Below are positions 1-7,913 of a DNA stretch of 32,403 nucleotides, one piece after another. A program made the translations under genes and the position numbers. The DNA is from Streptosporangiaceae bacterium (GTDB lineage: Bacteria; Actinomycetota; Actinomycetes; Streptosporangiales; Streptosporangiaceae). The notes beneath the pieces were generated by a model that saw only the letters and a list, made by a program, of their open reading frames with translations, did no database searches and was not told the DNA's origin. The stretch is taken from NCBI GenBank assembly GCA_030041135.1, contig JASHOL010000003.1:1-32403 (forward strand), in the 5' to 3' direction. How positions within the stretch are numbered: position 1 is the first letter of the stretch; every line of letters begins with the position of its first letter.

Positions 1-768
1 GGCGCGAGTTCGCCGACACCGTCCGGTCCGCTCCAGACCCCAGCGTTCACGGCCGCCGATCCGTTCGCTGGCTCGCCGGCGGCTCCGTACGCGAACGGCG
101 CCGACGGGATTGTGCTCCCTCCGGCCCGCCCGGTCGGATCGTATACAAGCACGCAGGTGGCGAGCGCGTACGCCACGGTGAAGAACCTGCTGGTCGCGGC
201 TGACCTGAACATGCCGACGCTGTACGGCTATAAGCCGACCGCGTTCGGCAGCCTCCTGATCAGCCAGCAGCGGTCGTATTTCTACGCGCACCTGACCAAG
301 CCGGTCAGGCCCAAAAAAGGCCAGCCGTGGCTCACCCGGACGTGGGTGACCTCGTTCGCGCCAGGCACCCAGCTAGTCGGCAGCATCATCAAGGTTCACG
401 GCGCCCCGATGACGGCCACGGTCGTCAGCGTGAACGGTCGTCGGGCCCTGCAGGTCTTTGCCAACTACCTGTTCGTCTACGCGGTCGAACAGCAGGGCCA
501 GCCAGATAGCCGCCTCCGGATCGTCGCGCACGCGACCGCCACCGTGCAGTTCGCCCAGTGGTACGACCCCGGCGGGAGCCTGCAGCCGTGGATTTACGCC
601 ATGGGGGCCAGCTACGCCGATGCCCAGTGCGGCACCACCGACGGGTTCGTGCACCCTGCGTTCCCCCTGCTCGGGCCGGGCAAGGTGACGCCGTCGGGCG
701 CGCCGGTCAACCCCTACAGCCTGGCCCAGAACCAGTCGAAGGGCTGCCAGGCAATTACCGGGACCTAG
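1..768 (+). CDS. Hypothetical probably exported protein, 5' end missing
   Basis: The frame is open from the first base to the TAG at 766-768, so the start lies left of the window and 255 residues are visible. A GTG at 112 could start a shorter protein, but the preceding 37 codons read as a normal Pro/Ser/Ala/Gly-rich linker, typical of the stretch after a signal peptide or membrane anchor in actinobacterial secreted proteins. The rest is a mixed alpha/beta domain rich in Tyr, Val and Thr. Two cysteines near the C-terminus (in CGTTDG and KGCQ) could form a disulfide outside the cell. I recognise no catalytic motif or named family. Export is inferred from composition only, because the N-terminus is not visible. 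The next gene starts 43 bp downstream on the same strand. Confidence 0.75.
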   Translation, partial: GASSPTPSGPLQTPAFTAADPFAGSPAAPYANGADGIVLPPARPVGSYTSTQVASAYATVKNLLVAADLNMPTLYGYKPTAFGSLLISQQRSYFYAHLTKPVRPKKGQPWLTRTWVTSFAPGTQLVGSIIKVHGAPMTATVVSVNGRRALQVFANYLFVYAVEQQGQPDSRLRIVAHATATVQFAQWYDPGGSLQPWIYAMGASYADAQCGTTDGFVHPAFPLLGPGKVTPSGAPVNPYSLAQNQSKGCQAITGT

Positions 769-811
769 CTTGGCCATGGGGACGAACCGGCCGGTCTGAT
801 CCAATGGGACC

Positions 812-1468
812 ATGGACCGGCTTGACCGTCAGTTGCAGTTCGCGGCCGAGGCCGGCCGGCTCAAGGGCGTCCTGCGGCAGACCGTCCTCACCGACCCGGC
901 CCGGCGCGAGAACTCCGCGGAGCATTCCTGGCACCTGGCAGTGATGGCGCTCGCGCTCGCCGAGCACGCGCCGCCGGGCACCGATATCGCCGCCGTCCTC
1001 GCGATGCTGGTGCTGCACGACCTGGTTGAAGTCGACGCAGGCGACCTTTCTGTCTATGCCAGCGACAGCGCGCAGGCCCGGCAGAACGCGGCTGAGCGCG
1101 CGGCGGCCGACCGCATATTCGCGCTGCTGCCAGCAGACCAGGCGCGCGTTTTGCGCGGGCTTTGGGATCAATTCGAGGAACGGGCCACTTCCGAGGCTCG
1201 CTTTGCCCGCGCGCTCGACCGGCTCCAGCCGATGCTGGAAAACGTCAGGGCCGGTGGCGGCACCTGGCAGGCGCAGGCGGTCACCGCAGACCGGGTGATG
1301 AGCAAGGTAGCGCTGATCGAGGACGGGTCGGCGTCGCTTGGCCGGTTCGCCAGGAAGATGGTCGAGCAGGCGGTCGCCGACGGGATCCTCGCGCCCGCGT
1401 CTGACCGGGCGGACGCGCGCGACGCAGCGGGTCAGGGCGGGACAACCGAGGCTAGCTCCGGCCGATGA
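812..1468 (+). CDS. HD-domain phosphohydrolase, YfbR/HDDC2-like
   Basis: A 218-aa HD-superfamily protein. Visible metal and catalytic residues are His38 in ENSAEHSWH, the His69-Asp70 doublet in LVLHDLVEVDAGD, and the following Glu73 and Asp78. This arrangement is that of the HD_3 group containing E. coli YfbR and human HDDC2, metal-dependent 5'-nucleotidases acting on deoxynucleoside monophosphates. The substrate of this protein is inferred, not shown. Its length fits the family (about 190-220 aa), with a short charged tail after residue 195. The ATG at 812 is the first that includes the whole fold, and its ribosome site is weak. Its stop overlaps the start of the MFS gene by 4 nt (ATGA), so the two are probably translationally coupled, perhaps linking nucleoside salvage with transport. 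Confidence 0.85.
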   Translation: MDRLDRQLQFAAEAGRLKGVLRQTVLTDPARRENSAEHSWHLAVMALALAEHAPPGTDIAAVLAMLVLHDLVEVDAGDLSVYASDSAQARQNAAERAAADRIFALLPADQARVLRGLWDQFEERATSEARFARALDRLQPMLENVRAGGGTWQAQAVTADRVMSKVALIEDGSASLGRFARKMVEQAVADGILAPASDRADARDAAGQGGTTEASSGR

Positions 1469-2655
1469 TGCTCCGATCCGCTCAAGGCCGCGCGGCCGCC
1501 GCCGTCTTCATGGCCATGGGCGTCCTGACCGGCACGTTCTCCTCGCGCTGGCCGTGGATAGCCGCCCGCCTTCACATGAGCAGCGCGGTCATCGGCGGTG
1601 TCGGGCTTGCCTCCACCGCAGGCGCGCTGACGGTCATGCCGCTTGCCGCCCGGTTCGTGCATCGTTATGGCGCCAGGGCGTCGACTAGGGCGCTTACCGC
1701 GGCCGCCGGTGCCACGCTGGTGCTCCCGGCCTTCGCGCCGGACGCCGCGGTACTCACGATCTTCTTCGTGCTCATGGGCGCGGTCATCGGGACTCAGGAC
1801 AACGCGATGAACACCGCCGGAGTCGAGGCGGAGCGCAGGCTGGGCGTGTCGATCATGTCGGGACTGCACGGCATGTGGAGCGTCGGAGTGCTCGTCGGCG
1901 CTCTGGCGGGCTCACTGGCCGCACACGAGAACCTGGACCCGCGGATTCAGTTCCCGGCCATGGGCGCCCTGATCGTGATCACCAGCCTGGTACCCGGCGC
2001 GTGGCTGCCGGGCGAGCCGGCCGCCGGCGCGGCCGCCGAGATGCACGTCCCGCGGTTCGTCTGGCCCAGAGGGCTCCTGCTGCTGATCGGCCTGGTCGCG
2101 TTCGCCGCCATCTTCGTCGAGTACGCGGCCAACGACTGGTCAGCGCTGTTCATGCACTGGACGATGCACGCCAGTCAGGCGTTGGCCGCCCTTGCTACCA
2201 GCCTGTTCGCGCTCACGATGGCAGCCGGCCGACTGGCCGGCGACGCCGCGGTGCGCCGCATCGGCGCGGTGCGCAGCGTCCGTGCCTGCGGCGTGCTGGC
2301 CACGGCCGGCTGCATCGTGGTGGCCATCGCACCGGCCGCCTGGGCGGCTCTGCTCGGCTTCATGCTGATCGGGGCCGGCGTCTCGGTCGTCGTGCCGCTG
2401 GTCTTCGCGGCGGCCGGGCACATGGGGCCGAGCCCGGCGGTGGGCGTTGCAGGCGTGGCCACGATCAGCTACGGCGCCGGTCTCGGCGCGCCCAGCATCA
2501 TGGGCGGGGTCGCCGAACTCAGCTCCCTGCGGCTCGCTTTCGGACTCGCCACGGTGATCGCGGTGGTGATTGTGGCCGGAGCGGGATTGCTTGGCCGGGT
2601 GCCCGAGTCGGCGCCGGCCGTCGAAGCCGCGGCCGCGGGCGAGGCGGCCCGCTAG
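1465..2655 (+). CDS. MFS transporter, YbjJ-like, 12 TM
   Basis: A 396-aa membrane protein with about twelve hydrophobic segments and an Arg-rich loop after TM2, as in major facilitator permeases. The segment GTQDNAMNTAGVE followed by a SGLHGMWSVGVL helix is characteristic of the YbjJ-type branch, whose substrates are largely unknown. It should sit in the cytoplasmic membrane as a proton-coupled exporter or importer. The ATG at 1465 overlaps the TGA of the upstream HD hydrolase; a second ATG follows immediately at 1468. No transcriptional regulator is adjacent. It is the last gene of this plus-strand group and faces the minus-strand STAND gene across about 180 bp, which includes a pseudogene fragment. 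Confidence 0.88.
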   Translation: MMLRSAQGRAAAAVFMAMGVLTGTFSSRWPWIAARLHMSSAVIGGVGLASTAGALTVMPLAARFVHRYGARASTRALTAAAGATLVLPAFAPDAAVLTIFFVLMGAVIGTQDNAMNTAGVEAERRLGVSIMSGLHGMWSVGVLVGALAGSLAAHENLDPRIQFPAMGALIVITSLVPGAWLPGEPAAGAAAEMHVPRFVWPRGLLLLIGLVAFAAIFVEYAANDWSALFMHWTMHASQALAALATSLFALTMAAGRLAGDAAVRRIGAVRSVRACGVLATAGCIVVAIAPAAWAALLGFMLIGAGVSVVVPLVFAAAGHMGPSPAVGVAGVATISYGAGLGAPSIMGGVAELSSLRLAFGLATVIAVVIVAGAGLLGRVPESAPAVEAAAAGEAAR

Positions 2656-2771
2656 CGCCAACGTGCCTGTGTCACTACGTACAACATCTGTCCACGCGGG
2701 CAGTTCGCGGCCGGGGGCGTTCGAGCGCGGCTCGGCCCGCCGGATCGCAGGTCGGTTTGCCGCCGGGCAGC

Positions 2772-2823
2772 CGTCGGCCAGCCTTGCCCGGCTCAGGCAG
2801 CGGCGAGCTGGGTCTTGCCGACC
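2772..2823 (-). pseudogene. Relic of an NB-ARC P-loop segment
   Basis: On the minus strand this stretch reads VGKTQLAAA and then hits a stop. It aligns base for base with the Walker A region of the neighbouring STAND gene (about 4945-4998), except for scattered substitutions and a single-base deletion just after the Ala triplet. Beyond the frameshift the residues RARLAD continue the match. Nothing similar is seen further left. It lies 14 bp past the stop of the intact gene, in the same orientation, and looks like the remains of a second copy. Found by eye. Confidence 0.7.
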
Positions 2824-2836
2824 TCAGTGCAAGGCC

Positions 2837-5395
2837 TTAGTGGCTGGGACCGCCCGATGCACGCCTGATGCGCTCGGCGTCGCCGGTGCGGCCGGCGGCC
2901 TGGTAGGCAGAGGCGAGGTTGCTCCGCGAGGTGAGGGTGTCTGGGTGGTCTGGGCCCAGGACGCGCTGAAAGTCCGCCACGGTCTGCTCGGCCAGGGGGA
3001 TCGCCTCGTTAACGCGTCCGGCGCCCACGTAGCCGATGGCGAGGTTGGACCGTGAGCGGAGGGTGTCAGGGTGGTCGCCGCCCAGGACGCTCTCGCGGGC
3101 AGCCAGGACCTGCTCGTCCGCTGCGATCGACTCGTCGCGGCGCCCAGCGTCCCGGTAGGCACTGGCGAGGCTGCTCCGCGACATGAGGGTGTCTGGGTGG
3201 TCTGGGCCCAGGAGGCGCTGGCGGGTGGCGAGGGTCTGCTCGTGCACGGCGATGGCGTCGGCGGTGCGGCCGGCGGCCTGGTAGGCGGTGGCGAGGTTGT
3301 TCTGGGAAGCGAGGGTGTCGGCGTGGTCGGGGCCCAGGAGGCGCTGGCGGGTGGCGAGGGTCTGCTCGTGCACGGCGATGGCCTCGGCGGTGCGGCCAGC
3401 GGCGAGGTAGGCGGTGGCGAGGTTGTTCTGCGAGGTGAGGGTGTCTGGATGGTCTGGGCCCAGGACGCGCTGGCGGGCGGCGAGGGTCTGCTCGTTCAGG
3501 GCGATGGCGTCGGCCGTGCGGCCAGCGGCCTGGTAGGCGGTGGCGAGGTTGCCCCGGTAGGTGATGGTGTGGGGGTGGTCGGGGTCCAGGATGCGCTCGC
3601 GGGTCGCGAGGGTCTGCTCGTGCACGGCGATGGCGTCGGCGGTGCGGCCGGCGGCCAGGTAACCGATCGCGAGGTTGTTCCGCGAAGCGAGGGTGTCGGG
3701 GTGGTCGGGACCCAGGACGCGTTCACAGGCGGTCAGCGTCTGCTCGTTCAGGGCGATGGCGTCGGCGGTACGGCCTGCCGCCTGGTAGGCGCGGGCAAGA
3801 TTGCCGCGTGATGCGAGTGTCTCGGAGTGCTCGGGCCCGAGCAGGCGCTCGCGAGCTGATGCCACATCCTCGCCGAGGCTGACGGCTACCGACGGGCTAT
3901 CCCTGAGTTCGTTGAGCAGGTAGACGGCACAAGCCTTGAGCGACAGCATCCGGGCAGCAGCGTCGCCATCGGCCGTGCAGTCTGCGCAGGCTTGCTGCAA
4001 GGCCTGGATCTGGCTGGTCAGGTTCCGAGCGGCGGCTCGCTTGGCGTGAAAATCCCGCAGAGCTTCGGCCTGGCCGAGCAACGCCTGCGCGGCGCGGTCG
4101 CAGACCTGACCGAGGGAGCCGGTCTCGGCGTGCAGGTCGCGGATGACCCGCATTACCAGCCGGTGCGCGGCGACCATGGAGCCGTCGAGGCTGAAACTCA
4201 GCAGGGACGCCCCGGCCAGGCGTCCGAGCGCGTCGTCTACTTCAGCTTCGGGAAGCCTGTCTGCGGTCAGCAGGGCCTGACAGCCGGCAATATGGATCAG
4301 GTCGCGGGGAACACCCGCGGGAGACAAGACTGCCAGCAGGTCCATAACCCGCGTGCTGACCCGGGACGGTCTGGCGGCCTGGGCGGCGGCCAGGGCCAGC
4401 AGGATCGCGGCGGCTGTCCCACGCGGGTATTGCTCGGCCTCGACTGGGCCGAGCAGGTCCCGGATGGGCTGTTTGCGGAGCCGGTCCAGGTAGGTCACGT
4501 AACCGATCTGCTCGCTGGCAATGACAGCAGCGGCCTGGGCCAGGGCCAGCGGCAGGTACCCCAGTTGTTCTGCGAGGGTCGCCGCGGAGGCCTGATCCGG
4601 GTAGCCGGTGCGGTCGGCGAGGAAGGCTGTGGCCTCCGTCGGGCTAAAAACGTCGACCCGCACGGCCGTGCCGAGGTTGGCCATGGCCTTCCGGTTGCTG
4701 GTGACGATGACCCTTGCATCCCCCAGGGCGGGGATGTAAGGCTCGATGAGGCCAGGGTCGGCGGCGTTGTCGAACACCAGCAGGCATCGCTGCCCGTCGG
4801 TCTCCAGCCGCCGCCGGACCAGCCGCCCGGCGGTCGCCGCGTCGTCGGTGGCCAGGCCGAGGACGGCGGCGGTTTCGGCCAGCCGGGCCAGCAGGACCTG
4901 CTCGTTCTCGGCGTCGATCCAGGCGACCAGCCGCCACCGGTCGGCCAGCCTTGCCCTGGCGTAGGCGGCGGCCAGCTGCGTCTTGCCGACCCCCGGCATC
5001 CCGGTCACAGCCTGCACCACGGCAACCCGGCCACCACCGCCGGGCGGGTCCAGGAGGGCGAGAAGATCTTCGCGGCCGCGGTACCCAGGCGGCTCGCGCG
5101 GGATGTCACCCGCCCGCAGCGCTGCAGGGTCGCCACTGGCAGCCGGCGGTAGTCCGCTAGAGACCTCAATGGAGTCGCTGACCGGACCGGCTGCTGTGGC
5201 TAGCAGCTGCTGCCGATCGTCTTGCGCCGAGCGGCCGTTGCGCCGGACCAGCGGAATGATGCCGAAGACGATCGTCGCCATTGCGCCGGCAACGCCGGCC
5301 AGCGAACCCACGACCGCCCAGGCAAAAGCGTCCACGCTGTGACGATACGCACTCCGCACTACCCGTGCGAGCAGCACAGGCCACCTGTCCGACAT
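2837..5395 (-). CDS. Membrane-anchored NB-ARC/TPR STAND ATPase
   Basis: An 852-aa STAND-type protein. Residues 24-50 form one hydrophobic segment (AFAWAVVGSLAGVAG...), so the protein is probably anchored with its body in the cytoplasm. A GYRGRED motif at 104-110 precedes the nucleotide-binding domain. Walker A is GMPGVGKT (132-139), Walker B is CLLVFDN with Asp209, and a VTSNR sensor-like strand follows near 231. After a helical arm, residues 519-852 are eight 42-residue TPR units of the kinesin-light-chain type. No toxin, protease or nuclease effector domain is visible, so its output is unknown. Such proteins act as signal-gated scaffolds in regulation or phage defence; neither role can be chosen here. 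The start has a weak ribosome site, but it includes the whole anchor. TauE/SafE lies 36 bp upstream on the same strand. Confidence 0.88.
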   Translation of the reverse strand: MSDRWPVLLARVVRSAYRHSVDAFAWAVVGSLAGVAGAMATIVFGIIPLVRRNGRSAQDDRQQLLATAAGPVSDSIEVSSGLPPAASGDPAALRAGDIPREPPGYRGREDLLALLDPPGGGGRVAVVQAVTGMPGVGKTQLAAAYARARLADRWRLVAWIDAENEQVLLARLAETAAVLGLATDDAATAGRLVRRRLETDGQRCLLVFDNAADPGLIEPYIPALGDARVIVTSNRKAMANLGTAVRVDVFSPTEATAFLADRTGYPDQASAATLAEQLGYLPLALAQAAAVIASEQIGYVTYLDRLRKQPIRDLLGPVEAEQYPRGTAAAILLALAAAQAARPSRVSTRVMDLLAVLSPAGVPRDLIHIAGCQALLTADRLPEAEVDDALGRLAGASLLSFSLDGSMVAAHRLVMRVIRDLHAETGSLGQVCDRAAQALLGQAEALRDFHAKRAAARNLTSQIQALQQACADCTADGDAAARMLSLKACAVYLLNELRDSPSVAVSLGEDVASARERLLGPEHSETLASRGNLARAYQAAGRTADAIALNEQTLTACERVLGPDHPDTLASRNNLAIGYLAAGRTADAIAVHEQTLATRERILDPDHPHTITYRGNLATAYQAAGRTADAIALNEQTLAARQRVLGPDHPDTLTSQNNLATAYLAAGRTAEAIAVHEQTLATRQRLLGPDHADTLASQNNLATAYQAAGRTADAIAVHEQTLATRQRLLGPDHPDTLMSRSSLASAYRDAGRRDESIAADEQVLAARESVLGGDHPDTLRSRSNLAIGYVGAGRVNEAIPLAEQTVADFQRVLGPDHPDTLTSRSNLASAYQAAGRTGDAERIRRASGGPSH
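2840..3841 (-). repeat. Eight 126-bp TPR-coding repeats
   Basis: Seven complete 126-bp units and a last partial one encode 42-aa TPRs with the frame LGPDHPDTL-x-S-x-x-NLA-x-AY-x-AAGRT-x-AIA. Unit boundaries fall at 3841, 3715, 3589, 3463, 3337, 3211, 3085 and 2959. The central units differ at only a few residues, mostly at positions 11-13, 20 and 30-32, so the array looks recently amplified or homogenised. The two units nearest the C-terminal end are more diverged, and the final one runs into a short basic tail. Confidence 0.93.
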
Positions 5396-5431
5396 GAGAG
5401 ATGATGCTGCCCGAGTGCCGCTATAGGGCTG

Positions 5432-6277
5432 CTACAAGACGATCAGCTTGATCACGGAGATGACCCCGATCGCGACCACGAACAGGCGCAGCGCCAGCGG
5501 CGGCAGCCGGCGCCCGTAGCGAGCCCCGGCGAGGCCGCCGATGGTGGATCCGGTGGCGATGAGCACCACCACCAGCCAGGCTATGTGGGCGAAGAGGATG
5601 TAAACGATCGCGGCAGTCCCGTTGACGAGTGCGACCAGGACGTTCTTGGCGCCGTTCACGCGCTGCAAGGGCTCGTCGAGAAACGAGCCGAGCAGGCCGA
5701 TCACCAGCACGCCCTGGGCGGCGCCGAAATACCCGCCGTAGACGGCGGCGCCGAAGACGCCGCCCGCGAGTACCGGGCTGGTGTTCTCGGCCGCGCCTCC
5801 CGCTCCGGCCGCGCCTCCCGCCCCGGCGGCGCACTCCTGCGCGGCCTCACCACCCGCCAGGGCCGTGGCCCTGGCCGCGGCCCGCCGGTGCCTGCGGGCA
5901 GCAATCCTCGCGTTGAGTTGCGGCTGCAGGAGCACGAGGACGCACGCAATCAGGATCAGCACCGACACGATGTCCTGGAACGATCCTGACGGCAGCGAAA
6001 GCAGCGCGATCGCCCCGGCGAGCGAGCCCGCGATCGAGAACAGGCCGAGCCGCATCAGCCGGCGGCGCTGGCCCGCGAGTTCGCGCCGGTACCCCCAGGC
6101 GCCGCTGACGTTCCCTGGAACCAGCCCGACGTTATTCGACACGTTGGCCACGACCGGCGGAAAGCCGAAGGCCAGGAGCGTCGGGAAAGTGATCAGCGAT
6201 CCGGAGCCGACTATGGCATTGATCGCGCCGGCGGCCGTACCCGCGCCGAGGACCGCGACGGCCTCAGCTGGGCCCAC
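5432..6277 (-). CDS. TauE/SafE family permease
   Basis: A 281-aa membrane protein with the typical TauE/SafE (DUF81) N-terminus: GAGTAAGAINAIVGSGSL, then FPTLLAFG and a VANVSNNVGLVPG segment. About eight hydrophobic helices are visible, split by a cytoplasmic loop containing a low-complexity Ala/Gly stretch (GAGGAAGAGGAAENTS). Family members export or import sulfonates, sulfite or related small organic anions; the substrate here is unknown. The frame is open further upstream, but that extension is Arg/Ser-rich with no membrane character. The GTG at 6277 has a GAGGA ribosome site about six bases upstream and starts exactly at the conserved first helix. The gene lies 36 bp before the STAND gene, but no functional link is evident. 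Confidence 0.85.
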   Translation of the reverse strand: MGPAEAVAVLGAGTAAGAINAIVGSGSLITFPTLLAFGFPPVVANVSNNVGLVPGNVSGAWGYRRELAGQRRRLMRLGLFSIAGSLAGAIALLSLPSGSFQDIVSVLILIACVLVLLQPQLNARIAARRHRRAAARATALAGGEAAQECAAGAGGAAGAGGAAENTSPVLAGGVFGAAVYGGYFGAAQGVLVIGLLGSFLDEPLQRVNGAKNVLVALVNGTAAIVYILFAHIAWLVVVLIATGSTIGGLAGARYGRRLPPLALRLFVVAIGVISVIKLIVL

Positions 6278-6351
6278 AAGATCCTCGCGACATGAGCTTG
6301 AGCCTAGGCGAGCACTCGGGTGAGCAGCCACCGAACGCGACGTGATCCCGG

Positions 6352-6388
6352 CCACGGACGGCCGCGCGCGACTCCGGCGCGGCCGTGG
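6352..6388 (-). terminator. Hairpin after the ABC ATPase gene
   Basis: Arms GGCCGCGC (6360-6367) and GCGCGGCC (6377-6384) pair perfectly around a 9-nt loop, and flanking CCAC/GTGG can extend the stem. It lies 12 bp past the stop of the minus-strand ABC gene and has no T-run, as is usual for actinobacterial intrinsic terminators. It would separate the ABC gene from tauE. Confidence 0.5.
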
Positions 6389-6399
6389 GTCAACCGTCC

Positions 6400-7194
6400 T
6401 CAGGGGAGTTCGAGTGCCCTGGCCGACCAGCGCGAGGAATGCCGCTCGACCAGCAGCGGAACGCCGAAGCACCGGGACAGGTTGCGTTCGGTGAATACCT
6501 CGGCCAGCGGCCCGGCCGCCAGGACCGTCCCCTTCCGCATCAGCAGCGCATGAGTGAAGCCCTCAGGCACTTCCTCGATATGGTGCGTGACCAGCACCAT
6601 CATTGGCGATCTCGGGTCCCTGAGCAGCCCTGCGATGCGGCGCAGCAGGTCCTCACGGCCGCCGAGGTCCAGGCCGGCGGCGGGTTCATCCAGGAGCAGC
6701 ATCTCGGGGTCGGCCATCAGCGACCTGGCTATCTGGACTCGCTTGCGCTCACCCTCGGACAGGGAGGCGAACCGGCGGCGGATCAGGTGCGCGCACCCGA
6801 GCGCGTCGAGCAACTCGACCGCTCTGGTCACGTCATCGGAATCGTAGTCCTCGGTTTCACGGCCGAGAATGCCATAGGAGGCCGTCAGCACCAGGTCAAT
6901 GACCTTCTCGCCCGGCGGGACGTGATCGGCGATCGCGGCGCTGGCCATACCGATGCGGGTTCTCAGATCCGCGATGTCGGCACGCGCAAGATGCTCGCCG
7001 AGTATCTCGATGCTGCCGTGGGTCGGCGCGATCAGCGTGGCGGCGACCTGCAGCAAGGTCGTCTTCCCCGCCCCGTTCGGACCGATGACAACCCAGCTCT
7101 CGTCGCTGTGCGCGATCCAGTCAACGTCACGCAAGAGCATCGACCTGTCGTAACGGACCCCGACCCCGCACAGCCGGAGTACCTCCGCCGCCAT
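6400..7194 (-). CDS. ABC transporter ATP-binding protein (orphan, YlmA-like)
   Basis: A 264-aa single nucleotide-binding domain. Walker A is GPNGAGKT (38-45), the signature is LSEGE (145-149), Walker B is MLLLDEP with Asp169-Glu170, and the switch histidine is in VLVTHHIEEV near 204. The usual Q-loop glutamine is not evident; the segment reads IGMASAAIAD, a trait I associate with YlmA-type orphan ATPases. There is no permease or binding protein next to it, so its membrane partner is elsewhere or it works alone. The ATG at 7194 has an AGGGAG site five bases upstream. It starts 92 bp after the response regulator stop and may be read from the same direction, but the gap makes an operon uncertain. 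Confidence 0.87.
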   Translation of the reverse strand: MAAEVLRLCGVGVRYDRSMLLRDVDWIAHSDESWVVIGPNGAGKTTLLQVAATLIAPTHGSIEILGEHLARADIADLRTRIGMASAAIADHVPPGEKVIDLVLTASYGILGRETEDYDSDDVTRAVELLDALGCAHLIRRRFASLSEGERKRVQIARSLMADPEMLLLDEPAAGLDLGGREDLLRRIAGLLRDPRSPMMVLVTHHIEEVPEGFTHALLMRKGTVLAAGPLAEVFTERNLSRCFGVPLLVERHSSRWSARALELP

Positions 7195-7286
7195 CCGGCT
7201 CCCTTCGCGCCGCCAATCCCAGCTCGAACTTACGGCATGCTTGCCCCGCTTCGGCCAGTACCCGGCAAAGGTCTGCGCGAGCGCCG

Positions 7287-7913
7287 TCAGCGGCCCGCCT
7301 GCCGAACTGCCAGCACAGCTGCCTGGGTCCGGTCGGCCACGCCCAGCTTTGCCAGCACCGAGCTGACATGGGCTTTGACTGTCTTCTCCGACACGCCGAG
7401 AGACCTGGCTATCTCCCGGTTGGAGCAGCCGTCGGCGAGCAAGCCGAGCACCTCGCGCTCGCGGCTGGTCAGCGAGTCGATCCCGCGCCCGTCCTGACCG
7501 GGCGGACGAGCCGACAGCAGCGCGGCCGCTTCCTGGGCCAGCAGCGTGTGCCCATCGTGAACCGAGCGGATCGCGCGTACCAGGGCGTCAGGGTCGACGT
7601 CCTTGTACAGGAAGCCGGCCGCGCCGGCCCGCATCGCCAGCGTCACCTGGGCTTGATCGGCGGCGCTGGTCAGTACCAGGGCCCTGGTGCCAGCGGACCG
7701 CTCCGCCAGCTGGCTCAGCACCGCGACGCCATCGAGGCCGGGCAGCTTGAGGTCAAGCAGCAGCACGTCGGGGCGCAGCTGGCCGGCCAGCTCGAGCGCT
7801 TCCCGCCCGTCGGCGGCCTCGCCGACCACGGCCATGTCGTCGTGCACGCTAAGGAGTACTGAGATGCCCTGCCGCACCACCGGATGGTCATCGGCGATCA
7901 GAACCGAGATCAT
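7287..7913 (-). CDS. NarL/LuxR-family response regulator
   Basis: A 208-aa two-domain regulator. The receiver domain (1-120) has the acidic pair Asp8-Asp9, the phospho-acceptor Asp54 in LLLDLKLPG, Thr82 and Lys104. The C-terminal LuxR helix-turn-helix (147-204) contains LTSREREVLGLLADG and NREIARSLGVSEKTVKAH. Length and layout are standard for the family. Its ATG overlaps the kinase TGA by 4 nt (ATGA), so the two should be made together and act as a cognate pair. Target genes are unknown; the ABC ATPase and TauE genes downstream are candidates by position only. Confidence 0.95.
   Translation of the reverse strand: MISVLIADDHPVVRQGISVLLSVHDDMAVVGEAADGREALELAGQLRPDVLLLDLKLPGLDGVAVLSQLAERSAGTRALVLTSAADQAQVTLAMRAGAAGFLYKDVDPDALVRAIRSVHDGHTLLAQEAAALLSARPPGQDGRGIDSLTSREREVLGLLADGCSNREIARSLGVSEKTVKAHVSSVLAKLGVADRTQAAVLAVRQAGR

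Noticed and set aside
3071-3811. Long plus-strand open frame opposite the TPR array
   Set aside because: It is the mirror of a repeated GC-rich coding sequence, giving a Val/Gly-rich translation with no start signal.
6278-6472. Longer TauE/SafE protein from an upstream start
   Set aside because: The extension is Arg/Ser/Pro-rich and overlaps the ABC gene; the GTG at 6277 has a clear ribosome site and fits the family start.
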